A stretch of 64,000 nt of DNA from Nocardioides sp. LHD-245 (lineage in GTDB: Bacteria; Actinomycetota; Actinomycetes; Propionibacteriales; Nocardioidaceae): positions 27,079 through 91,078 of the forward strand of contig NZ_JAVFWN010000023.1 in NCBI RefSeq assembly GCF_030929495.1, read 5' to 3'. This document shows, one piece after another, positions 43,140-51,802 of the stretch. The translations under genes and the position numbers were made by a program. The notes below the pieces were generated by a model. That model was not told the origin of the DNA and searched no databases. It was given only the letters and a program-made list of their open reading frames with translations. How positions within the stretch are numbered: the first letter of the stretch is position 1; the number at the start of each line of letters is the position of its first letter.

Positions 43140-44113
43140 CGGACCAGCCCCGGCAGCGTCGTACCGAGCAGCCCCTCGGCGTCGGCCATGATCGTGGCGA
43201 CCACCTCGGCGACCGGCGCGACCTCGTGGATCAGCCCCTGCGCCTGGCCGGCCCACCACATGCCGTCCTCGAGGTCGCCCTCGGCGAGCACCCGCTCGCG
43301 GCCGCGGACGCCGGAGGCGAGGTCGGCGACGTCGGCGAAGGTCGCCCCCGGCCGGGCGCCGATCTCCCGGATCTTCTCGGAGACCGCGTTGCGCGCGACC
43401 CGCGCGGTGTTGCGGAACTCGCGGAACACCAGCACGGTGTCGCGCTCGTCGTTGGCGACCAGCTGCTGCTTGACGTTGGCGTGGATCGGCGCCTCGGCGG
43501 TGGCCATGAACCGGGTGCCCATGCTGGCCGCGCACGCACCGAGCGCGAGGGCGGCGACCAGCCCCGCCCCGGTCGCCAGCCCGCCCGAGGCGATGACCGG
43601 GATGTCGAGCGCCCGGGCCGCCGCCGGGATGAGGATCAGTCCGGGCACGTCGTCCTCGCCCGGGTGCCCGGCGCACTCGAAGCCGTCGATGCTGATCGCG
43701 TCGACGCCCTTGCGCTGCGCGGAGAGCGCGTGCCGCACGCTGGTCGCCTTGTGGATCACCTTGATGCCGGCCGCCTGGAAGTCCGGCAGGTGCGGCTCCG
43801 GGCTCGACCCGGCGGTCTCCACCACCCGCACCCCCGACTCGACGATGGCGGCGCGGTACTCGTCGTACGGCACCGGGTCGCGAGTGGGCAGGATCGTGAG
43901 GTTCACGCCGAAGGGCCGGTCGGTCAGCTCGCGGGTGCGCGCGACCTCGGCGGCCAGCGCCTCGGGCGTCGGCTGGGTGAGCGCCGTCAGGAAGCCCAGC
44001 GCCCCGGCCTCCGCGACCGGGGCGATCAGCTCGGCGGTGCCCAGTCCGGTCATGCCGCCGCACACGAGCGGGTGCTCGACGCCGAACATCTCGGTGAAGG
44101 GGGTACGGATCAT
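43136..44113 (-). CDS. Nitronate monooxygenase (2-nitropropane dioxygenase family)
   Basis: This 325-residue TIM-barrel flavoprotein starts MIRTPFTEMFGVEHPLVCGGMTGLGTAELI and shows the FMN and substrate motifs VAEAGALGFLTAL, FGVNLTI, KATSVRHAL, SIDGFECAGHPGE and VIASGGLATGAGLVAAL. Members oxidise alkyl nitronates, and many paralogues are flavin enzymes of unknown role in acyl-CoA pathways. It lies between the acyl-CoA dehydrogenase (39-bp gap) and the deacetylase gene (GTGA). Its task here is not obvious; detoxification of nitro compounds or an enoyl reductase-like reaction are possible. Confidence 0.88.
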   Translation of the reverse strand: MIRTPFTEMFGVEHPLVCGGMTGLGTAELIAPVAEAGALGFLTALTQPTPEALAAEVARTRELTDRPFGVNLTILPTRDPVPYDEYRAAIVESGVRVVETAGSSPEPHLPDFQAAGIKVIHKATSVRHALSAQRKGVDAISIDGFECAGHPGEDDVPGLILIPAAARALDIPVIASGGLATGAGLVAALALGACAASMGTRFMATAEAPIHANVKQQLVANDERDTVLVFREFRNTARVARNAVSEKIREIGARPGATFADVADLASGVRGRERVLAEGDLEDGMWWAGQAQGLIHEVAPVAEVVATIMADAEGLLGTTLPGLVR

Positions 44114-44152
44114 GGGGCTCTCCTCTGCGTCGGGAGTCGTGGGGGCGGTCGG

Positions 44153-45310
44153 TCAGAGGTTGCGGGAGATGACCAGGCGCATGATGTCCGAGGTCCCCTC
44201 CTCGATCTCCTCCAGCTTGACATCGCGCATCCACTGCTCGACGGGGTACTCGCGCGAGTAGCCCCAGCCGCCCAGGGTCTGCACGGCCGCGTGGGTCACG
44301 AACATCGCGGTCTCGGACGCCTGCAGCTTGGCCATCGCGGCCAGCCCGTTCACGTCGTGGCCGGCGTCGAGGCGCCGGGCGGCGTGGAGCGTCATCAGCC
44401 AGGCCGACTCGATCCGGGTGGCCATGTCGGCGAGCCGGAAGGCGACCGCCTGGTGCTCGATGATCGGCTTGCCGAACTGGGTGCGGGTGCGCGCGTAGTC
44501 CAGCGCGAACTCGTACGCCGCGCGCGCGGCGCCGGTCGCAGCGGCGGCCAGGACGACGCGGGAGACGTCGAAGGTCTTCATCAGGCCGATGAACCCCTGG
44601 CCCTCGTCGCCGAGCCGGTTCTCCTCGGGGATGAACGCCTTGTCGAAGAAGATCTCCCGGCACACGATCGCGCGCTGGCCCATCTTCTTCATCGGCTCGC
44701 CGAAGGTGACGCCGGGAGTGTCCTTGGTGAACAGGAAGGCAGTGACGCCGCGCGAGCGCTGGCTCGGGTCGGTCTTGGCGAAGACGACGTACTGGTCGGC
44801 CAGGCCGGCATTGGAGATCCACGCCTTCTGGCCGGTGATCTCGTAGCCGCCCGGCACCTTGTCGGCGCGAGTGACGATCGAGGCCGCGTCGGAGCCGGAG
44901 CCCGGCTCGGTGGTGGCGAGCGCGGTGTAGCGCGGCTTCTCGCCGGTCAGCGGACGCAGCCAGCGCTCCTTCTGCTCCGCGGTGCCGAGCGCGAGCAGCG
45001 GGTCGGCGAAGAAGCCGTTGGAGCACACGAAGTTGCCGATGCCGGGGTCGCCCCAGCACAGCACCTCCTGGACCAGGCACTGGGTGAAGACGTCGGTGAA
45101 CCCACCGCCGCCGTACTCCTCGGGGAGCATGAAGTCGGTGATGCCGACCTTGGCGGCCTTCTCGAAGATGTCGACCGGCGACACCACGTCGGCCTCGTCG
45201 ACCTCGCGGCCGCGGGGCCGGATCTCCTCGGCGGCGAAGGTGGTGCAGAGCTCGACGATGTCGCGCTGCTCCTGGGTCAGCGGCCAGTACTCGACGTTGG
45301 GCTGGGGCAT
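44153..45310 (-). CDS. Acyl-CoA dehydrogenase
   Basis: The product has 385 residues. ATG 45310 has an AGGAGA ribosome site. Family motifs include the FAD/substrate loop YTALATTEPGSGSDAASI, EITGQKAWISNAGLADQYVVF, ARTRTQFGKPIIEHQAV, the QTLGGWGYSREYPVEQWMRD signature and LEEIEEGTSDIMRLVISRNL, where the Glu before GTSD is the catalytic base of most members. It introduces a 2,3-double bond in an acyl-CoA made by the adjacent ADP-forming ligase. It does not overlap its neighbours, but they are on the same strand within 40 bp. Confidence 0.94.
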   Translation of the reverse strand: MPQPNVEYWPLTQEQRDIVELCTTFAAEEIRPRGREVDEADVVSPVDIFEKAAKVGITDFMLPEEYGGGGFTDVFTQCLVQEVLCWGDPGIGNFVCSNGFFADPLLALGTAEQKERWLRPLTGEKPRYTALATTEPGSGSDAASIVTRADKVPGGYEITGQKAWISNAGLADQYVVFAKTDPSQRSRGVTAFLFTKDTPGVTFGEPMKKMGQRAIVCREIFFDKAFIPEENRLGDEGQGFIGLMKTFDVSRVVLAAAATGAARAAYEFALDYARTRTQFGKPIIEHQAVAFRLADMATRIESAWLMTLHAARRLDAGHDVNGLAAMAKLQASETAMFVTHAAVQTLGGWGYSREYPVEQWMRDVKLEEIEEGTSDIMRLVISRNL

Positions 45311-45339
45311 GGCTTCTCCTGGTGGGGGGTGGGGCGGGA

Positions 45340-46752
45340 TCAGAGGTGGACGACGGTGAGCTCGGTGAACTCGAGGAGGCCCTCGACACCGAACTCGCGC
45401 CCGGAGCCGGAGTGCTTCCAGCCGCCGAAGGGCGCCTCGACGTCGTAGTCGGCGTCGTTGACGAAGACCTGGCCGGCGTCGAACCGGGCGGCCAGGCGCC
45501 GGGCCCGGTCGCGGTCGGCGGACCAGACCGCGCCGGACAGGCCGTACGCCGTGCCGTTGGCGATGCGCAGCGCGTCCTCGTCGTCGACGTAGGGGTGGAC
45601 GACGAGGACCGGGCCGAAGATCTCCCGTTGACTGGCCGGGTCGTCGACGGGCAGGTCGCCGAGCACGACCGGGCGCAGGTAGTGGCCGCCGGACGGCACG
45701 TCGGTGACCCGGGTCGCGACCCGCGCGCCGCGGGCGACGGCGCCGGCGACGACCGCCGCGACCCTCGCGTGCTGGTCGGCGCTGATCAGCGGGCCGAGCT
45801 CGGTGGCCGGGTCGGTCGGGTCGCCGACGACCATCTCGTCGGCCCGCGCCGCCGCGATCGCGACGGCCTCGTCGAGCCGGTCGGCCGGGACGAGCAGGCG
45901 GGTCCAGGCACTGCAGGTCTGCCCGGAGTTGAGCATGCAGGCGTCGACCGACCAGCGCACCGCGCCGTCCAGGTCGGCGTCGTCGCACACGATGCTCGCG
46001 GACTTGCCGCCGAGCTCGAGGGTCACCCGGGCCAGATGGTCGACCGCCGAGGCCGCCACCTGCCGGCCGACGGCGGTGGAGCCGGTGAAGGAGACGACGT
46101 CGACCTGCTCGTGGGCGACCAGCGGAGCGCCGACCTCGGCGCCCGTGCCGGGCACCAGATTGACGACGCCGGCGGGCAGCCCAGCGCGGACCGCCGCCTC
46201 CGCGAACGCGTACGCCGAGAGCGGCGTCAGCTCGGAGGGCTTGTGCACCAGCGTGCACCCGGCGGCCAGCGCCGAGCCGGCCTTGGCGGCGAGCTGGTAG
46301 AGCGGGTAGTTCCAGGGCGTGATCAGCGCGGCCACCCCCGCCGACCGCCGGTGCAGGACGAGCTTGCCGTGCTCCTGGACGAACGGGTGGGTACGCGCGT
46401 GCCGGGCGGCCGAGGCGAGGATGTCCAGAGACACGTCGACGTGCCAGGTCGCCGCGACCGTGATCGGGGCGCCGACCTCGGCGACGGTCATCGCGACCAG
46501 CTCGTCGCGCCGGGCGCGGAGCTCGGCGACGAGCGCGTCGAGGTGATCGGCGCGGGCCGTCGGGGCGAGCGCGGACCAGTCGCCGTGGGCGGCGCGGGCC
46601 GCGGCCACGGCCAGCTCGACCTCGGCCGCGCCGCACCGTGCGCCGGAGCCGACGATCGCGCCGGTGGCCGGGTCCTCGACCTCGAGCACCGCTCCCGGGC
46701 GGATCCAGTGTCCGCCGACGAGCGCGTCGTCGCGTGACCAGGTCGCGCTCAT
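45340..46752 (-). CDS. Aldehyde dehydrogenase (NAD(P)-dependent)
   Basis: This 470-residue enzyme contains the ALDH signatures ALITPWNYPLYQLAAKAGSA, VSFTGSTAVGRQVA, the catalytic-Glu motif VTLELGGKSASI and the catalytic-Cys motif NSGQTCSAWTRLLVP. PFGGWKHSGSGREFGVEGL follows near the end. It would turn the aldehyde from the amine oxidase or the alcohol dehydrogenase into the acid for CoA activation. The start overlaps the ligase stop by 4 bp (ATGA). Confidence 0.94.
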   Translation of the reverse strand: MSATWSRDDALVGGHWIRPGAVLEVEDPATGAIVGSGARCGAAEVELAVAAARAAHGDWSALAPTARADHLDALVAELRARRDELVAMTVAEVGAPITVAATWHVDVSLDILASAARHARTHPFVQEHGKLVLHRRSAGVAALITPWNYPLYQLAAKAGSALAAGCTLVHKPSELTPLSAYAFAEAAVRAGLPAGVVNLVPGTGAEVGAPLVAHEQVDVVSFTGSTAVGRQVAASAVDHLARVTLELGGKSASIVCDDADLDGAVRWSVDACMLNSGQTCSAWTRLLVPADRLDEAVAIAAARADEMVVGDPTDPATELGPLISADQHARVAAVVAGAVARGARVATRVTDVPSGGHYLRPVVLGDLPVDDPASQREIFGPVLVVHPYVDDEDALRIANGTAYGLSGAVWSADRDRARRLAARFDAGQVFVNDADYDVEAPFGGWKHSGSGREFGVEGLLEFTELTVVHL

Positions 46753-48812
46753 CGTCCGGCCTCCTCGTCGCCGGGGGTCACGAGCCCGTCCACGGCGAGC
46801 AGCCCGTCGGGCGAGACCCGCACCGGGTTGATCTCCAGCTCCGCGACGGCCGGGTCGTCGGCGACGGCGGCGCCGGCGGCCACGATCACCTCGACCAGTG
46901 CCTCGACGTCGACCGCGGGCCGGCCCCGCCAGCCGGCGAGCAGCGGGCGGCTGCGCAGGGCGTCGACCATCGCGGTCGCCGTGGCCCGGTCGACGGGAGC
47001 CAACTCGGTGCGGACGTCGCGCCACAGCTCCGCCTCGGTGCCGCCGGCACCGACGGTGACGAGCGGCCCGAAGTCGCGGTCGCGGCGGGCGCCGACGAGG
47101 AGCTCGACGACGTTCGCGCTGCGGTCCTGCTCCTCGACGACGTACTCGCCGTCGCCGAGCCGGCCGTGCATGGCGGCGAACGCGTCGGCGAGCTCGTCGG
47201 CCGAGCCGAGCCCCAGCACCACGCCGCCGTGCTCGCTCTTGTGGGCGAGCCAGCCGGCCTTGAGCACGTACGGCGCGCGCAGCACGCCGGCCGCCGCGCG
47301 GGCCTCGCCCACCGTCCCGACGACGACGCCGGGCGGCAGCGGGACGCCGATCCGGCCGAGCAGGTCGCGCGCGGCCCAGTAGCCGGGCCGGACGCCGAGG
47401 TCACGCGGCGCGGGCCGGTCGAGGGTGCGGCCCGGGTACGCCGCGAGGTGGTGCGCGCGGGCCACCGCGCGCAGTGCCGACTCGACGGCGGGATAGGTCG
47501 GGATGTCGTGCTCCCACATCCGCGCGACCGCGCCGGAGCCGGCACTCATCGTGTGCACGACGAGCGGGACGTGGGAGTCCTGGGCCATCCGGGCGAGCCG
47601 GTCGACGACGGCGAGCTCCTGGTCGAGCAGGGCGGGCGTGTCCTCGCCGTAGCAGCCGAGATAGCCCGAGAGCAGCACGGCATCGACCTCGCCGGAGGCG
47701 ACCAGCCGTTCGCAGAGCGCGGCATAGGTCATCAGGTCGGCCTCGCCGGCGCCGGCGAGGTCGATCGGGTTGGCGACCGAGGCGCCCGCGGGCAGCAGGC
47801 CGGCGAGGTCGGCCTGGAGCGCGGCGGAGAAGACCGGGGTGTCCAGCCCGAGCGCGCCCGCGACGTCGGCGGCGACGCCGCCCTGTCCCCCGCTGTCGCT
47901 GACGACGGCGACCCGGGCGCCGGCCGGAGCCTCGGCCACCGACAGGAAGCGGGCCACCTCGACCAGTTCGGTCGGCGTGGTCACCCGCACCGCCCCGGCG
48001 GCTCGGCACGCGGCGTCGACGACGTCGATCGCCGACGTCATCGAGCCGGTGTGGCTGGCCGCGAGGCGCTTGCTGCCCTCGCTGGCTCCGGTGGCCAGCA
48101 CCAGGGTGTGCTTGCCCGCGGCGCGCAGCCGTCGCAGGATCCGGACCAGGTCGTCGCCTCCGGCGAAGCTCTCCAGGTAGAGCGCGACGATCCGGGTGGC
48201 GTCGTGGTCGATGAGGTCCTCGAGCAGCTCGGGCGCGCGGACGTCGTACTGGTTGCCGACCGAGACAAACCGGGAGACCCCCAGCCCGGCGCGGGCCGCG
48301 AGGTTGGCGATCTCGGAGCCGAGCTGGCCGCTCTGGGAGACGATCCCGATCCGGCCCGGGGTGAAGTGCCCCCAGGCAAGCTGCAGGTCGGTGTCGGCGT
48401 CGAACAGCCCGAGGCTGTTGGGGCCGATCAGGCGGGCGCCCGCGGCGGCGAGCCGCTCGCGGAGCCGGTCGGCGGCGGCGACGCCCGCGGTGATCGCGAG
48501 GAACGCCCGCACCCCCCGCTCGAGGCCCTCCTCGACGACGGCCTCGACGTGCGCGGCCGGCACGCACAGGACGACGAGCTCGGGCGTGCCCGGCAGCGCC
48601 GCGACGGACGCGTGCGCCGGGTGGCCCTGCACCTCGCCGGCGGACCGGTTGACCAGCCACACCGTGCGGCGGTGCGTGCCCAGCAGTGCGCCCTGGGCGA
48701 TCCAGTAGCCCCACTTGGCGGGGTCGTCGGAGGCTCCGACGACGGCCACCGAGCGGGGGTCACGGAACGATCGGAGGGCGCCGAGGCGCGTCCGGTCGGT
48801 GGGGGTCTGCAC
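46749..48812 (-). CDS. Acyl/acetate-CoA ligase, ADP-forming
   Basis: The 687-residue protein has an N-terminal CoA-binding domain (SVAVVGASDDPAKWGYWI), a succinyl-CoA-ligase-like middle with the likely phospho-His in LAASHTGSMTSAIDVVDAAC, and a C-terminal ATP-grasp domain (YVLKAGWLAHKSEHGGVVLG). Members activate organic acids as CoA thioesters, with ADP formed. GTG 48812 follows a ribosome site AGGGAG. It heads the operon that runs to the nitrilase, and its promoter contains the TetR-type operator at 48826-48845. No GNAT domain is present. Confidence 0.92.
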   Translation of the reverse strand: MQTPTDRTRLGALRSFRDPRSVAVVGASDDPAKWGYWIAQGALLGTHRRTVWLVNRSAGEVQGHPAHASVAALPGTPELVVLCVPAAHVEAVVEEGLERGVRAFLAITAGVAAADRLRERLAAAGARLIGPNSLGLFDADTDLQLAWGHFTPGRIGIVSQSGQLGSEIANLAARAGLGVSRFVSVGNQYDVRAPELLEDLIDHDATRIVALYLESFAGGDDLVRILRRLRAAGKHTLVLATGASEGSKRLAASHTGSMTSAIDVVDAACRAAGAVRVTTPTELVEVARFLSVAEAPAGARVAVVSDSGGQGGVAADVAGALGLDTPVFSAALQADLAGLLPAGASVANPIDLAGAGEADLMTYAALCERLVASGEVDAVLLSGYLGCYGEDTPALLDQELAVVDRLARMAQDSHVPLVVHTMSAGSGAVARMWEHDIPTYPAVESALRAVARAHHLAAYPGRTLDRPAPRDLGVRPGYWAARDLLGRIGVPLPPGVVVGTVGEARAAAGVLRAPYVLKAGWLAHKSEHGGVVLGLGSADELADAFAAMHGRLGDGEYVVEEQDRSANVVELLVGARRDRDFGPLVTVGAGGTEAELWRDVRTELAPVDRATATAMVDALRSRPLLAGWRGRPAVDVEALVEVIVAAGAAVADDPAVAELEINPVRVSPDGLLAVDGLVTPGDEEAGR

Positions 48813-48825
48813 GGTTCTCCCTTTG

Positions 48826-48851
48826 TTAATTGACTCGTCAGTTAAATACTA
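48826..48851 (-). promoter_or_regulatory. TetR-type operator and -10 box of the ligase operon
   Basis: On the minus strand a -10 box TAGTAT (48851-48846) is followed directly by TTAACTGACGAGTCAATTAA (48845-48826), an almost perfect inverted repeat (TTAACTGAC/GTCAATTAA, one mismatch). The same -10-then-operator layout occurs before the amidase and the TetR genes. Confidence 0.75.
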
Positions 48852-48901
48852 GGAGCAAGTGGCCAGCCGGTCAATGCCCGGCGGGACCGTTGCCGATGGG
48901 C

Positions 48902-50335
48902 TCAGCCGACCCGCTCGTCCCGGTAGCCGCCGCGCCCGCAGCGGCGCACGACGAGCTGGGTGCCCAGCCAGTGCACCGCGCCGGCCACGACCAGCGCCGG
49001 GATCGAGGCGCCGACGTACTCGAAGCCGCCGTTGGGCTCGTAGTGCACCGGGTGCAGCAGCGCGACGTAGGTGAGGGCACCCAGCGCCACGGCCGCGAAC
49101 GCGACCCAGTTCCACCCACCCCAGAAGCCGTACGCCGACTGCTGCGGCGGCAGGTAGAGGTCGCGCAGGCTCAGCCGGGCCCGGCGCAGCACGAAGTAGT
49201 CGACGACCTGGACGCCGCACATGGGCGCCACGACGATCGCCACCCAGCTCAGGAACCGTCCGTAGTTGTTGTAGACCGACTCCGGGAACAGGCAGATGAC
49301 CACGACGGGCACCAGGAAGACCGCGCTCAGCACCGGCCATGCGACCCGGCGCACCTTCTGGCTCACGCCGACGATCGCCGAGATGCCGGAGTAGGCCTCC
49401 GCGACCATGCTGGTCAGGTTGGCGAACGCGATGAACGCGAGCACGGCCACGCCCATCACCGCGCCGCCGAGCGGGATCATCCACACCGTCGGGTCGTCCG
49501 AGCCCAGCGCCAGGGCCGCGAAGACTCCGACGATCGCGGCGACCGACGAGGCCGCGAAGAGACCGAAGGCGTTGGACCAGAAGGACGCGCGCGGGGTGTC
49601 GGTCAGCCGGGCCAGGTTGCCGATCATCGGGTACCACGCCAGGCCACCGGCGACGTTGAGCTCGACGGCGAGCATGAAGGCGAGGTGCTGGTCCTCCATG
49701 GGGTAGAGCGGCGCCGCGCCCGCGATCTCCGACCACGAGGTGCGCGCGAAGATCAGCACGAGCATGCCGAGGGTGATCGCGATCATCACCGGCGCGGCGA
49801 TATTGCCGACCTTCCCGACGCGCTCCGGGCCGCCGACCAGCAACACCCAGGCGGCGGCCACGGCGATCAGGGCGAAGACCGCGATCGCGAAGCTGGACGT
49901 CGCCAGGCCGGTGTCGGCGATCTCGTCCATCACGTTGGCGACGGCGTGCCCGAACATGATGCCGAGGAGCGCGGTCCACGCCGCCATCACGAGCACCGTC
50001 ATGACCAGCATGACCGCCTTGGCGCCGACGACGCCGAAGACACTGCGCAGGCCGGTGTACATCTCCACGCCGTACTTCGCCCCCGGCACGCACGGCGCGA
50101 GCGCGACCAGCAGGGTGCTGATCCCGTAGCCGATCACGATGGCGGCGATCGCAGCCTCGGCCCCGACGTAGAGCGCGACGGCACCGCCCTGGAGGAAGGC
50201 CCAGGTCGCGATCGCCAGGCTCACGTTCATGCCCGAGAACCTGCGGAGGTTCCAGATCCGCTCGGCACGCAGCAGCGGGAGGTCGCTCTCCCCCGCCGCC
50301 GCGTCGGTGCCGGCGTGCGTGCCCGGGGCGGTCAT
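48902..50335 (-). CDS. NCS1-family permease (purine-cytosine/allantoin type)
   Basis: This 477-residue integral membrane protein has about 12 helices. The N-terminus ERIWNLRRFSGMNVSLAIATWAFLQGGAVA and WYPMIGNLARLTD in the middle follow the NCS1 (PF02133) pattern; VVDYFVLRR near the end is the conserved segment after helix 10. Transporters of this group carry nucleobases, allantoin, hydantoins, and related N-rich compounds with sodium or protons. ATG 50335 overlaps the stop of a 56-residue membrane protein (ATGA). The substrate may be the nitrogen compound degraded by this regulon. Confidence 0.9.
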   Translation of the reverse strand: MTAPGTHAGTDAAAGESDLPLLRAERIWNLRRFSGMNVSLAIATWAFLQGGAVALYVGAEAAIAAIVIGYGISTLLVALAPCVPGAKYGVEMYTGLRSVFGVVGAKAVMLVMTVLVMAAWTALLGIMFGHAVANVMDEIADTGLATSSFAIAVFALIAVAAAWVLLVGGPERVGKVGNIAAPVMIAITLGMLVLIFARTSWSEIAGAAPLYPMEDQHLAFMLAVELNVAGGLAWYPMIGNLARLTDTPRASFWSNAFGLFAASSVAAIVGVFAALALGSDDPTVWMIPLGGAVMGVAVLAFIAFANLTSMVAEAYSGISAIVGVSQKVRRVAWPVLSAVFLVPVVVICLFPESVYNNYGRFLSWVAIVVAPMCGVQVVDYFVLRRARLSLRDLYLPPQQSAYGFWGGWNWVAFAAVALGALTYVALLHPVHYEPNGGFEYVGASIPALVVAGAVHWLGTQLVVRRCGRGGYRDERVG

Positions 50336-50502
50336 CGCGGGTACCCCCAGATCAGCAGGACGACGGCGAGCACGGCCAGGCCGAGCGCGGCGAGGGCGAC
50401 GTCGCGCGCGGGAAGGTCGTCGAGGACCTGCTCGGGCGAGGCAGGGTCCTCGAGGAGGCGGAGACGGCGCTCCAGCTCCTCGTCGAAGGTCGGGTCAGGC
50501 AT
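50332..50502 (-). CDS. Small single-span membrane protein, 56 residues, coupled to the permease
   Basis: ATG 50502 with ribosome site GAGAGGAAA encodes MPDPTFDEELERRLRLLEDP, an acidic helical start, then a hydrophobic segment (DVALAALGLAVLAVVLLIW) ending GYPR. The stop overlaps the permease start by 4 bp, so translation is coupled. It is too short for most gene callers. Small one-helix proteins next to transporters often act as accessory subunits or stabilisers; no family is recognised here. Confidence 0.78.
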   Translation of the reverse strand: MPDPTFDEELERRLRLLEDPASPEQVLDDLPARDVALAALGLAVLAVVLLIWGYPR

Positions 50503-50553
50503 GTGATTTCCTCTCGTACGAAGGCAGCGGCCCGTGGCGGCCGCCGGCAGGGG

Positions 50554-51657
50554 TCAGTCGAAGACGACGACGGCGCGGCCGCCGCGGGCGTGGCGCATGT
50601 CCTCGAAGGCGTCGATCGCGCCGGGCAGCGTGATCGCGGGACCGACGAGCGCGTCGAGCGGCAGTTCGCCGGCCAGGTAGCGCTCGGCCAGGGCGGGGAA
50701 GTCCCGGCTCGCGACGCTCGACCCGTAGTTGCAGCCGAGCAGCCGCTTGCCCTCGGCGGCCAGGGCGTAGGCGTCGAGCGGTACCCGGGCGTCGAGCGGG
50801 GTCAGGCCCTCGAGGACGACGGCGCCGCCGGGGTTGACCAGCTCGATCGCCCGGTTGATCGTCTCCACCCGTCCGATCGCCTCGAAGACGTAGTCGAGGC
50901 CGTCGGGCGCGGCCTGCGCGATCGCGGCCGCGAGGTCGGGGGCGTCGCCGGGGAGGGCGTGCGTGGCGCCGACCGTGCGAGCCAGCGCGAGCCGGTCGGC
51001 GGACAGGTCGATCGCGACGACGGGGTCGGCACCGGCCAGCACCAGGCCCGCGACGGTGGCCTGGCCGACGCCGCCGCAGCCGAGCACGGCTGCCGCCTGG
51101 CCCGGGCGCACCCCGGCGGTGTTGAGCACCGCGCCGACCCCGGTGGCGACGCTGCACCCGATGAGGGCGCCGATCGCGAATGGCAGCGCGTCGGGAATCT
51201 TGATCGCTGCGGCCTCGGGGACGACGACGTACTCGGCGAGGGCGCCGACGCCGATGAACGGGTAGACCTCGGCGCCGTCCTGGCTGAGCGCGGTGCCGCC
51301 GTCGGGCAGCCGGTGCTCGTTGCACATGTTGCCCGTGCAGAGCCACTGCTCGCCGCGCAGGCAGGCGGCACACGCGTGGCAGGGCGGGAACCAGGACAGG
51401 ACGACGTGATCGCCGACCACGAGTCCGGTGACATCCTCGCCGACCGCCTCCACGATCCCGGCGGCCTCGTGTCCGGGCACCAGCCGCTCGTCCGAGGGCC
51501 AGTCGCCGTCGATGAGGTGGAGGTCGGAGTGGCACACGCCCGAGGCCTTCACCTGGACCCGGACCTCGCTCCCCCGCGGCGCACGCAGGGTCAGCTCATG
51601 GACCGTCAGGCCGTCGGCGGGTGAATGCACCAGGGCTTGGATGGACAGCGACGTCAT
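50554..51657 (-). CDS. Zinc-dependent alcohol dehydrogenase (MDR family)
   Basis: The product has 367 residues. Catalytic zinc site residues are in GVCHSDLHLIDGDW and LVPGHEAAGIV, and the structural zinc cysteines follow C-x2-C-x2-C-x7-C in PPCHACAACLRGEQWLC. The Rossmann motif is AAVLGCGGVGQATVAGLVLA with an acidic residue after the second strand (VVAIDLS), pointing to NAD. It begins the second transcription unit (with the small membrane protein and permease), 146 bp from the divergent amidase gene. It may feed aldehyde to the dehydrogenase encoded at 45340. Confidence 0.93.
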   Translation of the reverse strand: MTSLSIQALVHSPADGLTVHELTLRAPRGSEVRVQVKASGVCHSDLHLIDGDWPSDERLVPGHEAAGIVEAVGEDVTGLVVGDHVVLSWFPPCHACAACLRGEQWLCTGNMCNEHRLPDGGTALSQDGAEVYPFIGVGALAEYVVVPEAAAIKIPDALPFAIGALIGCSVATGVGAVLNTAGVRPGQAAAVLGCGGVGQATVAGLVLAGADPVVAIDLSADRLALARTVGATHALPGDAPDLAAAIAQAAPDGLDYVFEAIGRVETINRAIELVNPGGAVVLEGLTPLDARVPLDAYALAAEGKRLLGCNYGSSVASRDFPALAERYLAGELPLDALVGPAITLPGAIDAFEDMRHARGGRAVVVFD

Positions 51658-51763
51658 CAGGTCCTCACGATCGGTCCGGCCTCGGCCGGGTGGTCACAGG
51701 GGTCGGGCCAGAGGCCGTACGGCGTGGCACAGGTCACCGGGAGCGGAGTGACGTGGAGCACGT

Positions 51764-51789
51764 TATGATTAACTGGACGATCAGTCAAT
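51764..51789 (+). promoter_or_regulatory. TetR-type operator and -10 box of the amidase gene
   Basis: TATGAT (51764-51769) fits a -10 box, and TTAACTGGACGATCAGTCAA (51769-51788) overlaps it with TTAACTG and CAGTCAA arms around a 6-bp centre. It lies 14 bp before ATG 51803, so a bound repressor would block initiation. It resembles the sites at 48826 and 53858. Confidence 0.7.
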
Positions 51790-51802
51790 AGAGGAGGACC
51801 GG

